Assembly: GCA_902802515.1 (NCBI GenBank)
Contig: CADCMM010000006.1
Location: 1 to 59,813, forward strand
Reading direction: 5' to 3'
Length of the DNA stretch: 59,813 bases
Origin: an uncultured Lachnospiraceae bacterium
GTDB lineage: Bacteria; Bacillota; Clostridia; Lachnospirales; Lachnospiraceae
In this document: positions 1 through 9,332 of the stretch, piece by piece
How positions within the stretch are numbered: position 1 is the stretch's first letter
Layout of the letters: each line of letters begins with the position of its first letter
Translations under genes and position numbers: made by a program
The notes under the pieces: generated by a model
The model's input: the letters and a program-made list of their open reading frames with translations, nothing else
The model's database searches: none
Told to the model about the DNA's origin: nothing

Positions 1-36
1 AAGAGATTTTACAAATTGTTCCTGTGCCTCGTTCAT
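1..36 (-). CDS. 5' end of an unidentified gene (cut by window edge)
   Basis: Twelve codons (MNEAQEQFVKSL) of a minus-strand gene are visible before the window ends. The start is supported by an AAGGAGAA ribosome site a few bases upstream. It lies about 70 bases downstream of the broken clpX-like gene, so it may be co-transcribed with it. Too little is present to assign a family. Confidence 0.5.
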   Translation of the reverse strand, partial: MNEAQEQFVKSL

Positions 37-106
37 ACAATCGTTCTCCTTCCAGTACCTTTAAACATAACATTTTTGGCTGTTTCTGTCAATGCTGCCA
101 TCCATT

Positions 107-1475
107 TCACCCTTCCAGACACAGCGTACCCCTCATCGTAATGACTGGACCGCCGGTACGCTCGATATAGTCCCGGGTGATCAATACCTGTCCGATACTG
201 TCATCTTTGGGTATCTCGTACATAATATCCAGCATAAATTCCTCAATGATGGCCCGCAGCGCTCTGGCTCCGGTCTTTCGCTCCATCGCTTTCTCCGCGA
301 TCGCTTCCAGGGCACCGTCCTCAAAATCAAGCTTTACCTCATCCAGTTCCAATAGCTTCTGGTACTGTTTCAAAATCGCGTTTTTCGGTTCTTTTAAAAT
401 CTTCACCAGCATCTCCTTGCTGAGACTTTGCAGGGCAAATACCACCGGCAGTCTGCCGATAAATTCCGGTATCATGCCAAATTTTCGTATATCTTCCAGA
501 GCCACTCTGGAGAGCAGATCCGGATCTTTATCGTACTTATCCCGCAGATCAGATTGAAAGGAATGCGCCTCCGCATATAAACAAGATATTCTTTGTATTT
601 ACAGTGGTCATAGGCACCATGGCGTTTTTGCTGGAAGCGCCCACCGGAACCTCGACTTCACTGCCCTCTAACAGCTTCAGCATCCCCTGCTGCACGGATT
701 CTCCGCTCACGTCTCTCTGATTGGTATTTTTCTTCTTTGCGATCTTATCAATCTCGTCTATGAAAACAATTCCGCGCTCCGCCTTCTCCACATCATTGTC
801 CGCGGCGGCCAACAGTTTGGAAATCACACTTTCAATATCATCTCCGATATAACCGGCTTCTGTCAGGGAAGTGGCATCCGCGATGGCCAGAGGCACATCC
901 AGCAGCCGGGCCAGAGTCTTTACCAGATACGTTTTCCCACAGCCCGTGGGTCCGATCATCAGCATGTTGGACTTGTCGATCTCAATCTCGTCCATGGTGT
1001 TTGTGAACACCCGCTTATAATGATTGTACACCGCCACAGAAATCACCTTTTTCGCGTGCTCCTGTCCTACCACGTATTCATCAAGGCTTGCCTTGATCTT
1101 GTGGGGCGCCGGAATCTGACGGATATCAAACGCTTTCAGTGGCTTCGTCTCCTGTTTTTTCTTTTTTACCTGCTGCTGTTTTGGAATACCACTCTGCAGG
1201 TCATTCAGATTAATAAAACTGATATTCGGCATATTCTGAAAATTGGACATGTTCTGAAGATTTAACATATCCCTAATTTCCGGACGGTTCATTGCATCCA
1301 TGGATTTTTGCATACAATCCGGACAAATCGTCATCCCGCCGGGCAGTTCTATCATCTTACCCGCTTTGCTCTCCGTGCGCCGACACATAAAGCAGACTTT
1401 CTCATAGGCATTATCGTCCGTGTTTTCTGCCTGTTCATTATTCTCTTTGTTTTTCAGGTCTTCCTGATTGTCCAT
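107..1475 (-). pseudogene. clpX: ClpX-like AAA+ unfoldase, broken by deletion/frameshift
   Basis: The N-terminal piece (549-1475) has a C4 zinc finger (CFMC ... CPDC), a low-complexity linker, Walker A (GPTGCGKT), Walker B (FIDEID) and the sensor-1 strand ILFICGGAF, then stops. The C-terminal piece (107-505) continues in another frame with the family sequence [19 protein letters not shown] and the C-terminal small domain. Translating the junction gives GGAF followed almost directly by [19 protein letters not shown]. In ClpX proteins about 20 residues normally separate these, so roughly 60 bases (not a multiple of three) appear lost near 560. The long linker suggests the atypical second ClpX of Lachnospiraceae. 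A good ribosome site (AAGAGGAAA) precedes the start. It lies 15 bases downstream of htrA. It could be an assembly error, but simple indel noise would not remove about 20 codons. Confidence 0.8.
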
Positions 1476-1490
1476 AATTCTATTTCCTCT

Positions 1491-2738
1491 TTACTGCAAT
1501 GTGATGGGGCCAACCTGTTCCTCGTAAATTCCACTCCGGCCGGTCACATATCTGACTTCTACCGTCTCACCGGAACAGTAATAGCCAAGCTGCTCCACAA
1601 GGCTCTCCACACTGTCAATTGCAGTGCCATCCCACTCTGTAATAATATCCCCCGACCGGATGCCCGCCAGATCCGCCGCCGAACCTGCCTGAACTTCTGT
1701 CACATATGCTCCTGCCGGAATGTCATAAAAGAACTGCGCCTGCGCAGACACATTCTGCGCCCGGATCCCTAAGCTTCCCTGTTCCCCTGTTTCCACTTTT
1801 TCTCTGGGAACGCGGTTTATCAGTTCTTCCAGGATCGGCTTTGCCTCATTAATGGGAAGCGCGTATCCCATGCGCTCCGCGCCTCCGGAGGCCGCTTTCG
1901 CTGAATTGATACCGATCACCTGACCTTTATCATCAAGCAGCGCGCCGCCGCTATTTCCAAAATTGATCGCTGCATCTGTCTGGATGTAGGTCTGAGTCGT
2001 CCCATCCACCGTCAATTCCCGGTTTATAGCGCTGACAATTCCTGCGGTCACTGACTGTCCATAGCCCAACGCATTACCGATGGCAATGGCTCTCTGACCT
2101 ACCGCCAATGCATCGGAATCCCCTAACACTGCTATACGGATCTTGGACAATACCTGTTGCAGAATCGCGTCTTTGCTGATGCTCACTACCGCCAGGTCTC
2201 GGGAGGAATCGCTCCCTTTTACGCTTGCCTCCACGACAGTATTTTCCTTCGCCTCCACACTGAAGCTGACAGATATGGAGGAAGCGTCCTCAATCACATG
2301 GTAATTTGTGGCAATGAAAAGCTCCGTATCATTCTGTCCTATAATAATTCCTGATCCTGAATTCTCACTTGGTATCTGCACTCTTCCGTAGAAAAACGAT
2401 TCTACTGTCTGCACGGATTCGCTGGTAATCGCCACAATACAGGGCATCGCGGCTTCCACCACATCTGAGACATCCAGAGAACCCCTCACCCGTCCGGTAT
2501 CATTTTGGCTTTCCGTCAGAGAATCCACCTGCTGCACAGGACTCTCATTCGCAGCTGCTGCCGTCTGCTTCAGATAAGAATCTTCAGAAAACACCGTGCT
2601 GTACCTATCCCGGAAAGAGTAGTACAGACTTCCCAGCACAAGAGCAATGACAACGCCGAGGGCTATCAGGCCTGCGACAGAATGTCTCTTTTGCCCTTCA
2701 TTTCTGTTCTCCTGATCAAAATTCCAATTATTGTCCAT
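1491..2738 (-). CDS. htrA: HtrA/DegP-type membrane-anchored serine protease
   Basis: 415 residues. A short cytoplasmic N-terminus is followed by one transmembrane segment (about 22-44), so the protease faces the outside and degrades misfolded exported proteins. The trypsin-like domain shows the catalytic triad in context: His in TNYHVIED, Asp in SSRDLAVVSI and Ser in NFGNSGGALLD. One C-terminal PDZ domain (about 325-410) follows. Length and order match Gram-positive HtrA. The start has an AGGAGTGA ribosome site. It sits between a glycosyltransferase and the broken clpX-like gene, a protein-quality-control pair at the end of the envelope locus. Confidence 0.93.
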   Translation of the reverse strand: MDNNWNFDQENRNEGQKRHSVAGLIALGVVIALVLGSLYYSFRDRYSTVFSEDSYLKQTAAAANESPVQQVDSLTESQNDTGRVRGSLDVSDVVEAAMPCIVAITSESVQTVESFFYGRVQIPSENSGSGIIIGQNDTELFIATNYHVIEDASSISVSFSVEAKENTVVEASVKGSDSSRDLAVVSISKDAILQQVLSKIRIAVLGDSDALAVGQRAIAIGNALGYGQSVTAGIVSAINRELTVDGTTQTYIQTDAAINFGNSGGALLDDKGQVIGINSAKAASGGAERMGYALPINEAKPILEELINRVPREKVETGEQGSLGIRAQNVSAQAQFFYDIPAGAYVTEVQAGSAADLAGIRSGDIITEWDGTAIDSVESLVEQLGYYCSGETVEVRYVTGRSGIYEEQVGPITLQ

Positions 2739-2793
2739 AATAAATCACTCCTGATACATTTCTCAAATGTGCATAGTGTAACAGGTAAATGTG

Positions 2794-3729
2794 TCAAAAC
2801 TGTGTATCCTTTTCAATCCAATAACCGGGATTCATGCTGCACCTTCGGATCAGTGCGCCCGGCAGCTTCTTGTACTGTTTTCCCAGCCGGTATCCCAGAT
2901 ATTTACAGCCGCTCTGCCATACCAGCGAAGCCATCAGCCATGGTTTTCCTGCCCTGAGCAGTTTTCCTGCCGTCTGTTTTACCAGGCGTATCCCCTCTGA
3001 CTCCGATGCGGCCATTCCGAAAATTTCCGGATGTTCTGCCTGTGAGACCCCCAGGTCAAAATTGCGTCTGAGCTGTTGAAATCCAGTATAATTATGAGAA
3101 TGAATCACCTTCGCATCGGCGCAATAGGCAATTTTATAATCTGCCAGGATCAGCTTTCCCGCAAAAATCATATCTTCATTGAAAATAGTTTTTTTCTCAA
3201 AACCTCCCTGTTCCAGATAAACGCTGCGCCGATAGGCGGCACAGACGTCGGAACAGAAAAATGTTTTAATCCCCATTGTCTCCAGGTCATCTTTTGACTT
3301 GATACGGCTCTGGGATCCATAATTAAATTCTCTGGTGCAGCGCTCCAGATAACTACAGTCCCCTGCCGGAAGCTGTCTGGCATAAGCTGCTCCTACCATC
3401 GGATCCGCAAAGGGCCTTATCAGTTTCTCCAATAGATGCCGATCTGCCGGCATGGCATCCATAGTCATAAACACACACAGATCGCTATCCGCCATCCGGG
3501 CGCCCATATCTCTGGTTCCGCCATGGTCAAACTCATTTTTAGAGATATGACAAACCTTCACATTTGCAATATTTTCCAGCACTTCCTCTTTAAAGTACTG
3601 TTTTTCCGTGTTTATGATCAGAATCTGTTCCGGTAAAACCGTTTGCTGTTCCAATCGCGCAAGAAGTTTTGCAAATTTTTCATCTGGCTTATAGGTTGGT
3701 ATGATTACCGTCACCGTAGAATACTTCAT
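2794..3729 (-). CDS. GT2 glycosyltransferase, rhamnosyltransferase-like
   Basis: 311 residues with a GT-A fold start (TVIIPTYKPDEKF), an acceptor-side motif NEFDHGGTRDMG, and an Asp pair region (TMDAMPADRHLLEKL). The NEFDHGGTRN-type motif is typical of the RfbF/RmlA-associated rhamnosyltransferase subgroup of family 2. It would add one sugar, perhaps rhamnose, to a lipid-linked cell-surface glycan at the cytoplasmic membrane. It starts one base after the end of the upstream LCP gene, so the two are translationally coupled. No dTDP-rhamnose synthesis genes are in the window, so the donor is inferred. Confidence 0.85.
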   Translation of the reverse strand: MKYSTVTVIIPTYKPDEKFAKLLARLEQQTVLPEQILIINTEKQYFKEEVLENIANVKVCHISKNEFDHGGTRDMGARMADSDLCVFMTMDAMPADRHLLEKLIRPFADPMVGAAYARQLPAGDCSYLERCTREFNYGSQSRIKSKDDLETMGIKTFFCSDVCAAYRRSVYLEQGGFEKKTIFNEDMIFAGKLILADYKIAYCADAKVIHSHNYTGFQQLRRNFDLGVSQAEHPEIFGMAASESEGIRLVKQTAGKLLRAGKPWLMASLVWQSGCKYLGYRLGKQYKKLPGALIRRCSMNPGYWIEKDTQF

Positions 3730-5040
3730 CTATTGGACTCCCGTATTGTAGATAATCTGATTGCTGATATCCTGCACTGTCTGGGAAGGCACGTAATTTT
3801 CCTCTCCAAACAAAAATGCATGCAGCTTTGTCACATTATTTGCCAAATTCACAGGCACAACACAGTCTCCTGCGTAAGAATCGTTGATCGGATACTGGTC
3901 AAATGGAAAACCGGTATTTTCTCCCAGCGTGTAGCTTCCCATACTGGTCAGAAGTTCGATCAGTTCTGTATTACTCAAGCTGGTAGAGATACTTGGCATC
4001 ATGGTATCCGCCAGGGACAGCAGCGTAGGTACACCCTGGGATTTTGCTTTCTCAAAGATTTTTGTCAACACGGTTCTCTGCCGCTCTGTGCGTTTAAAAT
4101 CATACCCATCTGTGTAACGGATCCGGCAATAAGCCAGAGTCTGAGTTCCGTTCAGATGCTGATATCCGGCGGAGGTCACCAGAACCGGCTCCGCGCCTGT
4201 CACTGCGTAGTTCTCTTCCTGATAACCGTTGATCCACTGTATCTCTTCCTCTGTTACATCCAGGTCAATGCCGCCAATGAGATCCACGGCTTCCACCACA
4301 GCATTGAAATTTACTGTCACATAATCCGTAATATCCAGATCCAGATTCTTGTTCAGCATATTGATGGAGCGCTCCGGTCCGCCAAAAAAATAACACTCCG
4401 TTGCCTTGCGGAACTCTCCGTTGGTATTATCCAGATAGGTATCCCGGTATACGGAAACCATCTTTACTTCCTTGGTGTTTTTATTAATGCTGCAAATTAC
4501 GATGGTATCACTGTGGCTATCCTTCGTCAGTTGTCCCTCGCGGGAATCCACACCGTAGATAACAATATTCCGGTAGCCGCTCTGGGCTCCGACCCCGTCA
4601 TTGATGAGGATGTTCTTCAGACTCACGCGATCCATTTTGCCAAGTTTTACTGCCGCAAACAATCCCATTGCCAGAAATAGAAGCACAATGAGTTCCACAG
4701 CGAACAAAATCTTTTTCTTTTTTCTTTTCTTCTTTTTCACAGGAGCTGCATGCATGGGCTGTCCTGCGTAATACTGCTGCTGGGGATCGCCGTAGCCCCC
4801 CGGCCCATTATAATATTGCTGTGGGCCAAAACCGCTCTGTCCATTATAGTTCTGCTGTGGGCCATAACCGTTCTGTCCATTATAGTTCTGCTGCGGGCCA
4901 TAGCTGTTCTGACCATTGTAATTCTGCTGTGGAGCGTAACCGGTCTGCCCGCTATAGTTCTGCTGCGGGCCATAGTTTTGGCCATTATCCCCGGTCTGTC
5001 TGCTGTAATTTATGCCCGGATTCCATGTTCCTTCTGTCAT
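3730..5040 (-). CDS. LytR-CpsA-Psr (LCP) family glycopolymer ligase
   Basis: 436 residues. Residues 1-95 are a Tyr/Gln/Asn/Gly-rich repeat region, followed by a basic stretch (KKKKRKKKK) and one transmembrane helix (about 110-130). The extracellular LCP domain has the usual signatures: GVDSREG, SDTIVICSINKNTKEVKMVSVYRDT, the R-x-R/Y cluster in LAYCRIRYTDGYDFKRTERQR. LCP proteins transfer undecaprenyl-linked teichoic acids or capsular polymers to peptidoglycan. Its place inside a glycosyltransferase operon suggests it ligates the polymer made here. The long repeat N-terminus is not part of the core family. Confidence 0.92.
   Translation of the reverse strand: MTEGTWNPGINYSRQTGDNGQNYGPQQNYSGQTGYAPQQNYNGQNSYGPQQNYNGQNGYGPQQNYNGQSGFGPQQYYNGPGGYGDPQQQYYAGQPMHAAPVKKKKRKKKKILFAVELIVLLFLAMGLFAAVKLGKMDRVSLKNILINDGVGAQSGYRNIVIYGVDSREGQLTKDSHSDTIVICSINKNTKEVKMVSVYRDTYLDNTNGEFRKATECYFFGGPERSINMLNKNLDLDITDYVTVNFNAVVEAVDLIGGIDLDVTEEEIQWINGYQEENYAVTGAEPVLVTSAGYQHLNGTQTLAYCRIRYTDGYDFKRTERQRTVLTKIFEKAKSQGVPTLLSLADTMMPSISTSLSNTELIELLTSMGSYTLGENTGFPFDQYPINDSYAGDCVVPVNLANNVTKLHAFLFGEENYVPSQTVQDISNQIIYNTGVQ
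4796..4990 (-). repeat. Tandem repeats coding for Y-G-P-Q-Q-N-Y-N-G-Q-N-G units
   Basis: Inside the LCP gene, a unit of about 36 bases repeats five to six times and encodes a 12-residue motif (YGPQQNYNGQNG and variants such as SGFGPQQYYNGP). Copies differ by a few bases, so this is an older in-frame array. Copy number could vary between strains by slippage or recombination. The cytoplasmic location follows from the basic stretch just before the membrane helix. Confidence 0.85.
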
Positions 5041-5078
5041 GATCTATACTCCTCCTAATCTCATATAACCCCTATGCC

Positions 5079-6506
5079 TTAATAAGCATTCTTATTCACA
5101 AAGCCCTTAAACACGGTAAGCACCAGTATCTTTACATCCAGACCCAAGGTCCAGTTCTCTATATAATAGATATCGTGCTCGATACGCTTCTTGATCGACG
5201 TATTACCGCGATAGCCGTTGACCTGGGCCCACCCGGTCATCCCCGGCCGCACCTGATGCTTCACCATATAGCGGGGAATCTCCTCCCGAAATTTTTCCAC
5301 ATACTGCGGCCGCTCCGGTCTCGGTCCCACCAGGCTCATATCTCCCTTTAGAACGTTAAACAATTGGGGGAGTTCATCAATGCTGGTCTTTCGGATCAGT
5401 CTACCAATCCCTGTTACCCTGGGGTCATTTCTGGTTGTCCAGCCCTGTTTCTCTTCGCTGGGCTTTTGTACCTCCATGGAACGGAATTTATACATGCGGA
5501 AAGTCCGGTTGTGCAGTCCCACCCGAACCTGGGTAAAGATCAGCGGACCCGGAGAGGTGGCTTTGATAGCAATGGCAGTCAGCAGCATCACCGGAGAAAA
5601 AGCCGCGATGCAGATCAGGGAACCCACGATATCCATCGTCCGTTTCACCATCATGTTAAAGGTATTGGTCAGCGGCACATGCCGGATATTGATCACCGGA
5701 AGTCCCAGCAGATCCTCGGTGTAAGGTCTTGTAGGAATGATGTTCATGTAATCCGGAATGAATTTCGTGTGAACACCGGATTTTTCACAGGTAGCCACGA
5801 TCCGCTGCAGCTTATAATATTCATTTAGTCCCAGAGTAATGGCGATCTCATCCAGTTTATTTCTGGAGAGCAGTCGTTCCAGGTCTCCGGTATTTCCTAT
5901 GACTTCCACATTTTTGTAAATCGTGCCGGGACTCGCCATATCATCCAGAATTCCGTTGATCTGATAGCCCCATTGAGGATTCGCCGCCACGCGGTCGACA
6001 AACTCCCGGGCTGCAAGGCTGTAGCCCACCAGGATCATATGCTTCAGATTCATCCCCCTGCGCCGCATGTTCATCAAAACCATACGGATCAGGTTCCTCT
6101 CAATCACCGTCAGGAAGAAATTGATCCCGATAAACCATACGATCATGGGGCGGGAAAAATCAGGCTGATTGATCAGATACAAAACACCAAGAAAGATCAG
6201 CATGCCGATCATGTTGGCGCTGAAGATATTCCCGGCCTCCAGCCGTCTTCCCTGCACCCGCTTCGGCGTATAGAGGTTAAACGCATAGTATAAAAGCAAA
6301 AATCCGGGAATCAGAAATACCAGCGCAAACAGGTATGTCTGCGCCGGAAGTGTCCCGGCTTTATCTTTTACAAAGATATGGATCTGTATATACCATGCAA
6401 TGATATAGGAGAAAGCAATCACCAGCGCATCGATCAAAACGTGCAGCCGGTTAAAATGTTTCTGGTTATCCTTAATCAATTTCTGAACCTCCGAACTACG
6501 TTCCAC
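5079..6506 (-). CDS. Polyprenyl-phosphate hexose-1-phosphate transferase (initiating sugar transferase)
   Basis: 475 residues. Four to five N-terminal transmembrane helices are followed by a CoA-binding-like domain (about 150-270) and the C-terminal catalytic domain of the bacterial sugar transferase family (TMDIVGSLICI, PGPLIFTQVRVG, FRMYKFRSM, RKTSIDELPQLFNVLKGDMSLVGPRPE). These enzymes move a sugar-1-phosphate from a nucleotide sugar to undecaprenyl phosphate and so start exopolysaccharide or O-antigen-type repeat synthesis. Its start lies 31 bases inside the upstream glycosyltransferase gene, so expression is coupled. Which sugar is used cannot be read from the sequence. Confidence 0.93.
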   Translation of the reverse strand: MERSSEVQKLIKDNQKHFNRLHVLIDALVIAFSYIIAWYIQIHIFVKDKAGTLPAQTYLFALVFLIPGFLLLYYAFNLYTPKRVQGRRLEAGNIFSANMIGMLIFLGVLYLINQPDFSRPMIVWFIGINFFLTVIERNLIRMVLMNMRRRGMNLKHMILVGYSLAAREFVDRVAANPQWGYQINGILDDMASPGTIYKNVEVIGNTGDLERLLSRNKLDEIAITLGLNEYYKLQRIVATCEKSGVHTKFIPDYMNIIPTRPYTEDLLGLPVINIRHVPLTNTFNMMVKRTMDIVGSLICIAAFSPVMLLTAIAIKATSPGPLIFTQVRVGLHNRTFRMYKFRSMEVQKPSEEKQGWTTRNDPRVTGIGRLIRKTSIDELPQLFNVLKGDMSLVGPRPERPQYVEKFREEIPRYMVKHQVRPGMTGWAQVNGYRGNTSIKKRIEHDIYYIENWTLGLDVKILVLTVFKGFVNKNAY

Positions 6507-7453
6507 CAGAGTTCAAGCTGTATCCTCAAATAGTTTTTCAGATACTGAGACTGAAAAACTACCTTATCTTCCTTTTTCGACATTCTAATACCATTCCGCA
6601 GTCCTGTCAAATACTGTTTCAGAAAACCTCGCCTGGCAAAAAATGCAATCTTGATCAAATATCCGATCAACAGAAAGGGTATGTTTATGACTACCTGCAG
6701 CGCAGGCATATTTTTATAGATCAGATAGACACTGTTTCTGGAGGAGTGAATTACCTTAAACTCATTGTACGCGGATCCGCTGGTGGCGCTTCCTGCATGG
6801 TACACCACTGCTGCAGGAATATACCGGTTTTCATAGCCCCGGATCCTCGCCCGATAACCCACGTCAATATCCTCCAGATAGGCAAAATGCTTCTCGTCAA
6901 AAAGGCCAATTTCATCAAATATGCAGCGCCGGTAAATGGCCGCTCCCGCGCAAGACGCAAAAATACGTCTTTCCCTGTCATACTGTTTCCCTGGCTTTCC
7001 CTTGCCAGCTGCAAAAGCCCACCCCAGAGCGCAGTAGTAATCACCTGCGTCATCCAAAAGCTCCGGTTTCTTTAGCTGGAGCATCTTGGCCCCGCAGGAA
7101 AAACAGCGTGGATGACGCTTGATAGCTTTCAGAAGTTCTCCCACAAACGCTCTGTCGCAGACCGTATCATTATTCAGCAAAATTACATATGGCGTATCCG
7201 AGAGCCGGATACCCTCATTCACCGCCCTGCAAAACCCGGTATTGGAAGGAAACCGATGGATTTGCACTTCGGGAAATTTCTCCCTTACGTAGTCGACACT
7301 GCCGTCCGAAGAGCCGTTATCGATGAGGATGGTTTCAAATCCCTGGAAGTCCTGTTGCCTCAGCGAAGACAGACAGTTCTCCAGGTATGCCATTCCATTC
7401 CAATTCGGTATTACCACCGTTACTTCCCGCATCTGCTGTACCCTTTCTGTCAT
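6476..7453 (-). CDS. GT2 family glycosyltransferase
   Basis: 325 residues: GT-A start VTVVIPNWNGMAYLENCLSSL, Asp-x-Asp-like region NNDTVCD, and the acceptor loop FLYLEDIDVGYRAR-type sequence (AYLEDIDVGYRARIRGY), as in rhamnosyl and other inverting family 2 enzymes. A C-terminal hydrophobic segment (about 250-270) may attach it to the membrane. It is part of the minus-strand glycan operon and overlaps the sugar transferase downstream. Donor and acceptor sugars are unknown. Confidence 0.88.
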   Translation of the reverse strand: MTERVQQMREVTVVIPNWNGMAYLENCLSSLRQQDFQGFETILIDNGSSDGSVDYVREKFPEVQIHRFPSNTGFCRAVNEGIRLSDTPYVILLNNDTVCDRAFVGELLKAIKRHPRCFSCGAKMLQLKKPELLDDAGDYYCALGWAFAAGKGKPGKQYDRERRIFASCAGAAIYRRCIFDEIGLFDEKHFAYLEDIDVGYRARIRGYENRYIPAAVVYHAGSATSGSAYNEFKVIHSSRNSVYLIYKNMPALQVVINIPFLLIGYLIKIAFFARRGFLKQYLTGLRNGIRMSKKEDKVVFQSQYLKNYLRIQLELWWNVVRRFRN

Positions 7454-7504
7454 TATTCCAGATGTTGTCCCGAGCCTGGTTTTTTTAAGGAAACACAGAA
7501 TGAA

Positions 7505-9322
7505 TCAGTGATTCTTTAAAGAATAATTCCATTTGGACAGGGACAGATTTTTATTGTAACAGGGATCCCCCTGTTTTATGATGTCTGTCCAATGACTTCT
7601 CATATATTCTATCTCGCTCTGGAATCTCCGCACTTTCTCATTTGTGTCCTCCATGCCTCTGGTTTTAGATTCATAGTGGTACAGTTCCACATATGGGTCA
7701 TAGACTACCAGATATCCAGTTTGCCCCGCTTTCAGGCAAAAGTCAACATCGTTGAAAGCTACCGCCAATTTCTCCTCGAATCCCCCGGCATGTTCAAAAG
7801 TCTCACGGGATACCATCATACAGGCTGCCGTTACGGCACTCAGATCCTGCATCAGCGCCGCCTTGTGCAGATAGCCGCTGCGATTTCGTTTCATACCCAC
7901 AAACAGACTGCCTGCAATACCACCAATTCCTACTACGATACCGGCATGCTGTATGGTATCGTCCGGATAATACAGTCTGGCTCCCACAATTCCCACTTCT
8001 CTTCTCTGGCAGGTTCCCAGCAGTTCCTCTATCCATCCAGGCGTGATCACTTCAACATCGTTATTCAGGAAAAGAAGGTAATCCCCTTTCGCTGCCCGTA
8101 CGCCAAAATTATTAATAGCAGAGTAATTGAATTTATCTTTCCAGTAGATCACACGGGTATGATTCTTCCCGTCAATCCCCTGATAATACTCAAAGGTCTC
8201 TTCTTTTGTGCTGTTGTTTTCCACTATGATAATTTCATAATTGGAATAGGTACTTTTCGTATAAATGGAATTCAGGCACTTTTCCAGCGTGTCTCTCTCA
8301 TCCTTGTTTGGAATGATGATGGAGACCAGGTCTGCGCTCTGTACGGGATAAGTCACGCGATAAAAGCCCAGGTCTTTTTTCAGAGACACCGTTCCTGGCT
8401 GCCCCGTCCGATGAAGATGTTCTTCGATAGCCCTCTTTCCTGCCTCGTAAGCGAACATCTTGCTGGCAGGATTGTCCGCGGTGGACGCTTTATGCACCCG
8501 CCAATGATAGACGATCTCCGGGACATGACCAACATGCTTTGCCTTCTCTGCGCACCGGAAAATAAAATCATAGTCCTGGGCGCCGTCAAATTCCCCGCGA
8601 AACCCTCCGGTCTGCGCCGCAATCTCCCGATTCACCACCAGGAAATGACAGATATAATTGTTTGAGCGAAGAAGGTCTATATTAAAATCCGGCTTCAGAT
8701 GCGGCTGAAAGTGTTCCCCCAGATCCTCCGTCACCTTGTCTTCATCCGTATAGACCATATCCGTCTGCGGATGTTTTTTCAGATAATCGGCAACCTCGAA
8801 CAGGGCATTTGGCGCCAGCAGATCATCATGATCTAATAATCCGATAAATTCCCCTGTTGCCATGGAAAGCGCAGCGTTGCTGTTTCCCGCGATGCCCAGG
8901 TTTTCCTTCAGAGATTCAACCCGGATCCTTTCGTCCCTTTTCGCATACTCCTGCAGGATTTCGGACATTGCCGCATCCTCCGGGCTGCCATTGGCAATAC
9001 ACAGCTCCCAATAAGGATAGGTCTGGGCCAACACTGAGTCCATCATCTGCCGCAAAAACGCCTCCGGCGTGCGGTAGGCAGGAACCACGATACTGATTGT
9101 CTTCTTATCCTTCCAGCGGCGCTTTCGCTGCGCCTCCAGCTCGGGCTCCTTTTTCCGGTATTCCTCATACCATGGTCCGTAAGGCACTTCCTCCGGCTCC
9201 ATGCGTTCCGAAAGCCGCGTCAGGAACTCTTTCCATCCAAAATGGCGCAGATACCGCACGCCTTTCACGATATTATATGGTTTCAATTTCCTGACACAGG
9301 AAATCCATTTGCGCTTTGACAT
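7505..9322 (-). CDS. Two-domain GT2 glycosyltransferase
   Basis: 605 residues with two family 2 domains. The first (about 45-280) begins TISIVVPAYRTPEAF and has LLDHDDLLAPNALFEV. The second (about 330-590) begins VSIIIPNKDERDTLEKCLNS and has LFLNNDVEVITPGWIEE and AFNDVDFCLKAGQTGY. Tandem GT2 proteins often add two residues or make an alternating linkage in surface polysaccharides. It lies between the aminotransferase and another GT2, all in one direction with short gaps, so it probably extends the same lipid-linked repeat unit. The ribosome site is modest (AAGGAA). Confidence 0.9.
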   Translation of the reverse strand: MSKRKWISCVRKLKPYNIVKGVRYLRHFGWKEFLTRLSERMEPEEVPYGPWYEEYRKKEPELEAQRKRRWKDKKTISIVVPAYRTPEAFLRQMMDSVLAQTYPYWELCIANGSPEDAAMSEILQEYAKRDERIRVESLKENLGIAGNSNAALSMATGEFIGLLDHDDLLAPNALFEVADYLKKHPQTDMVYTDEDKVTEDLGEHFQPHLKPDFNIDLLRSNNYICHFLVVNREIAAQTGGFRGEFDGAQDYDFIFRCAEKAKHVGHVPEIVYHWRVHKASTADNPASKMFAYEAGKRAIEEHLHRTGQPGTVSLKKDLGFYRVTYPVQSADLVSIIIPNKDERDTLEKCLNSIYTKSTYSNYEIIIVENNSTKEETFEYYQGIDGKNHTRVIYWKDKFNYSAINNFGVRAAKGDYLLFLNNDVEVITPGWIEELLGTCQRREVGIVGARLYYPDDTIQHAGIVVGIGGIAGSLFVGMKRNRSGYLHKAALMQDLSAVTAACMMVSRETFEHAGGFEEKLAVAFNDVDFCLKAGQTGYLVVYDPYVELYHYESKTRGMEDTNEKVRRFQSEIEYMRSHWTDIIKQGDPCYNKNLSLSKWNYSLKNH

Positions 9323-9332
9323 AACACATTCC

